Origin: an uncultured Saprospiraceae bacterium
Lineage (GTDB): Bacteria > Bacteroidota > Bacteroidia > Chitinophagales > Saprospiraceae
Assembly (NCBI GenBank): GCA_937926205.1
Contig: CALEYL010000063.1
Coordinates: 1-23,139, forward strand
Length of the DNA stretch: 23,139 nucleotides
Reading direction: 5' to 3'
Shown: positions 21,943 to 23,139 of the stretch, piece after piece
Numbering within the stretch: position 1 is the first letter of the stretch
Layout: every line of letters begins with the position of its first letter
Notes under the pieces: generated by a model
Databases searched by the model: none
Seen by the model: only the letters and a program-made list of their open reading frames with translations
What the model was told of the DNA's origin: nothing
Position numbers and translations under genes: made by a program

Positions 21943-22284
21943 TTATTGAAGCGCTTTAATAATTATTAAATCGCTGACCGGTTTTTTAATCCATTTATGC
22001 AGATAAAAATTCAGTATGATTCCTGCCATAAGGTAAAATCCCGCGACAATAAAAAAACCATAATAAGATTTACCGAGCAGCTCTCCCAGAAACAGCGCAA
22101 TGCCTATGGTTAACACCAGCAAAAACAGCGCCATTGTCAGGATAACGCTCAAGCGGGCAACCATTGACGTGGCCACACAAATGATGGTCTCCAGGGCTTT
22201 GAGCTTTGAAAGTTCAAAGGTTGTTTTGCCATAATCTTCGGCTTTGTCAACCAATGATTCAATCAAATTTGCCGGTGTTTCCAT
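21943..22284 (-). CDS. Holin-like (phage holin superfamily) membrane protein
   Basis: 113 aa from the ATG at 22284 (METPANLIESLVDKAEDYGK); the frame runs 16 codons further upstream, but that part reads unlike the family. An amphipathic N-terminal helix is followed by two closely paired spans (~35-66 and 70-95) and a short polar C terminus. This pattern matches the Phage_holin_3_6 group of chromosomal proteins, common near YtxH and stress genes and probably not lytic. There is no phage gene nearby. Confidence 0.75.
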   Translation of the reverse strand: METPANLIESLVDKAEDYGKTTFELSKLKALETIICVATSMVARLSVILTMALFLLVLTIGIALFLGELLGKSYYGFFIVAGFYLMAGIILNFYLHKWIKKPVSDLIIIKALQ

Positions 22285-22320
22285 ATTATTGCTTAATTTT
22301 TTCCAGCATCCGCAAGCAGT

Positions 22321-22352
22321 AATATCCAACAAAAAATAGTTTGTTGCATATT
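22321..22352. other. Stem-loop between ytxH-like and holin-like genes
   Basis: AATATCCAACAAA and TTTGTTGCATATT pair over 12 of 13 positions around a 6-nt loop in the 91-bp gap. No T tract follows on the minus strand, so it is more likely an mRNA-processing or stability element than a terminator. Confidence 0.5.
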
Positions 22353-22375
22353 ACAATTTGCAGCATGCTTGTGTT

Positions 22376-22654
22376 TTATTTAGAAGCCTTCATCAATTCA
22401 TCTTCTGTTGTTTTCACCCTCGCCTTCCCGTTTTCAACCATTTGGTTTGTTTCTTTTTTAACGGATTCGAATTTCTGTGTAATGGCGTTGACGAATTCAT
22501 TGAATTTTCCTTCCACTTCTTTCACATAATCGTTGCTTTTTTGAGAAATTTTCTTCCTTGTGGAAGTCCCTTTATCAGGGGCGAATAAAATGCCCAAAGT
22601 TGCGCCGGCAGCAACGCTGACCAATACGCCTAATAATACTTTTGTTGTGTTCAT
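22376..22654 (-). CDS. YtxH domain protein
   Basis: 92 aa. The N-terminal span (VLLGVLVSVAAGATLGILFA) followed by PDKGTSTRKKISQKS is the typical YtxH signature, Gly-rich membrane anchor then charged helix. The remainder is a Lys/Glu-rich coiled coil. YtxH proteins belong to general-stress regulons in several bacteria; molecular role unknown. Second gene behind the shared operator-promoter at 22924-22984. Confidence 0.88.
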   Translation of the reverse strand: MNTTKVLLGVLVSVAAGATLGILFAPDKGTSTRKKISQKSNDYVKEVEGKFNEFVNAITQKFESVKKETNQMVENGKARVKTTEDELMKASK

Positions 22655-22712
22655 GATTATTTTTATTGATGATGATGATTAAAAGAAGAGAGCGCGCAGG
22701 AAATCAGACTGT

Positions 22713-22898
22713 CTAGATTCGCATGTTTTGCAAAGAATCTAAAAGACCGAATGCCTTTAGTAACCAAATAACCACAATGACTACTACTGCTATATTAAGG
22801 ATGTTTTTGATCTTGCGATCCATCGGAATATAGTTGTTTACCAGCCAAAGGAGAACCCCCACGACAATCAGTACAAGCAGAACATTAAATAAGGTCAT
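22713..22898 (-). CDS. Small two-span membrane protein (Thivi_2564-like)
   Basis: 61 aa with two spans (residues ~3-22 and ~34-52) around a short loop (NNYIPMDRKIKNILN). It resembles the small proteins named Thivi_2564 family, function unknown. ATG at 22898. First gene of the 22898-20351 unit; the -7 box TACCTTTG lies 26 bp upstream. Confidence 0.8.
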   Translation of the reverse strand: MTLFNVLLVLIVVGVLLWLVNNYIPMDRKIKNILNIAVVVIVVIWLLKAFGLLDSLQNMRI

Positions 22899-22923
22899 AA
22901 TCTAGATTTTTAAGTGATGCAGG

Positions 22924-22984
22924 CAAAGGTAGCCTGACTGGCACCTGGGAGCGTTACACAATTTTTGGAATAAGTTGCATGATT
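22924..22984 (-). promoter_or_regulatory. AraC-type operator and promoter of the YtxH-AI-2E unit
   Basis: Half-sites on the plus strand TTACACAATT (22954-22963) and TTGCATGATT (22975-22984), 21 bp apart. The -7 box on the minus strand is TACCTTTG (22924-22931), a full TAnnTTTG match, 26 bp from the near half-site. This is the best-formed of the four promoters. Confidence 0.82.
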
Positions 22985-23071
22985 TATCATGTGTGGTTCT
23001 ATTTAGTTGCATTCTGTTTCCATGCCGTTGAGATGCCCATTGTTATCTCAACTTTCACTCTTTAGCAGTTT

Positions 23072-23139
23072 GTCATTCCCGAAAGGGCTATGGTTTACAC
23101 ACAAGTCCGCAATTTGTTCTATAAGCATTTGATTTTCAA
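23072..23139 (-). repeat. Dispersed repeat, copy D (reaches window edge)
   Basis: 68 bases that match the reverse complement of 311-377 at about 60 of 67 positions with one single-base gap. It begins GTCATTCCCG and ends TTTGATTTTCAA at the last base of the window, so it may continue beyond it. The DNA between it and the operator (22985-23071) holds only a small inverted repeat (GTTGAGAT / ATCTCAAC, 23027-23052) and no gene. Confidence 0.7.

Noticed and set aside
21943..22284. Holin-like gene as evidence of a prophage
   Set aside because: No other phage-type gene occurs in the window, and its operon partners are stress and membrane proteins. Chromosomal proteins of this superfamily are common.
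23027..23052. Inverted repeat GTTGAGAT / ATCTCAAC as a terminator
   Set aside because: Only weakly T-rich sequence (TTTCACTCTTT) follows on the plus strand and there is no plus-strand gene before it; on the minus strand no T tract follows. The function is undetermined.

Overview
This window looks like chromosome of a member of the Bacteroidota, probably near the Saprospiria. The evidence is a short (~288 aa) RpoD that begins MRQLKIT, promoter boxes of the TAnnTTTG type, very weak ribosome binding sites, and several protein families typical of that phylum. No species can be named from the sequence alone. Every gene I can support lies on the minus strand, so transcription runs from high to low coordinates. 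I see no tRNA, rRNA or CRISPR.

The low-coordinate half (523-9000) is mostly housekeeping: a membrane-anchored protein of unknown function, an SH3-like lipoprotein, rpoD, the rpsO-pnp pair and the etfB-etfA pair, each bounded by clear terminators and promoters. Between etfA and rpsO is a two-gene accessory module: a 79-aa protein coupled to an HNH endonuclease. It is flanked by the true 3' end of etfA on one side and a diverged ~64 bp second copy of that 3' end on the other, followed by an inverted array of heptamers. This looks like a scar of insertion or gene conversion.

The high-coordinate half (9156-22984) appears to be one co-regulated envelope/stress locus. Four promoters share the same layout: two direct 10-bp half-sites (TTACACAATT and TTRCATGATT on the + strand) exactly 21 bp apart, then exactly 26 bp to the -7 TTTG box. 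They precede (1) a CsbD-like gene, followed by a lipoprotein, a Lys-rich peptide, a GH130 enzyme and a GT4-type glycosyltransferase; (2) a DUF3494/Ig-like lipoprotein plus an OmpA-family protein; (3) an AraC-family regulator, a small membrane protein, a hybrid histidine kinase and a response regulator; (4) a small membrane protein, YtxH, a holin-like protein, an unknown protein and an AI-2E-family transporter. Two direct half-sites two helical turns apart, next to the -33 region, are what an AraC-type activator would bind. The AraC gene carries the same site, so I infer a self-regulated regulon. This is the most interesting system in the window.

Copies of a ~67 bp dispersed repeat lie near both window ends (81-377 and 23072-23139). 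The first 522 bases hold no convincing gene.
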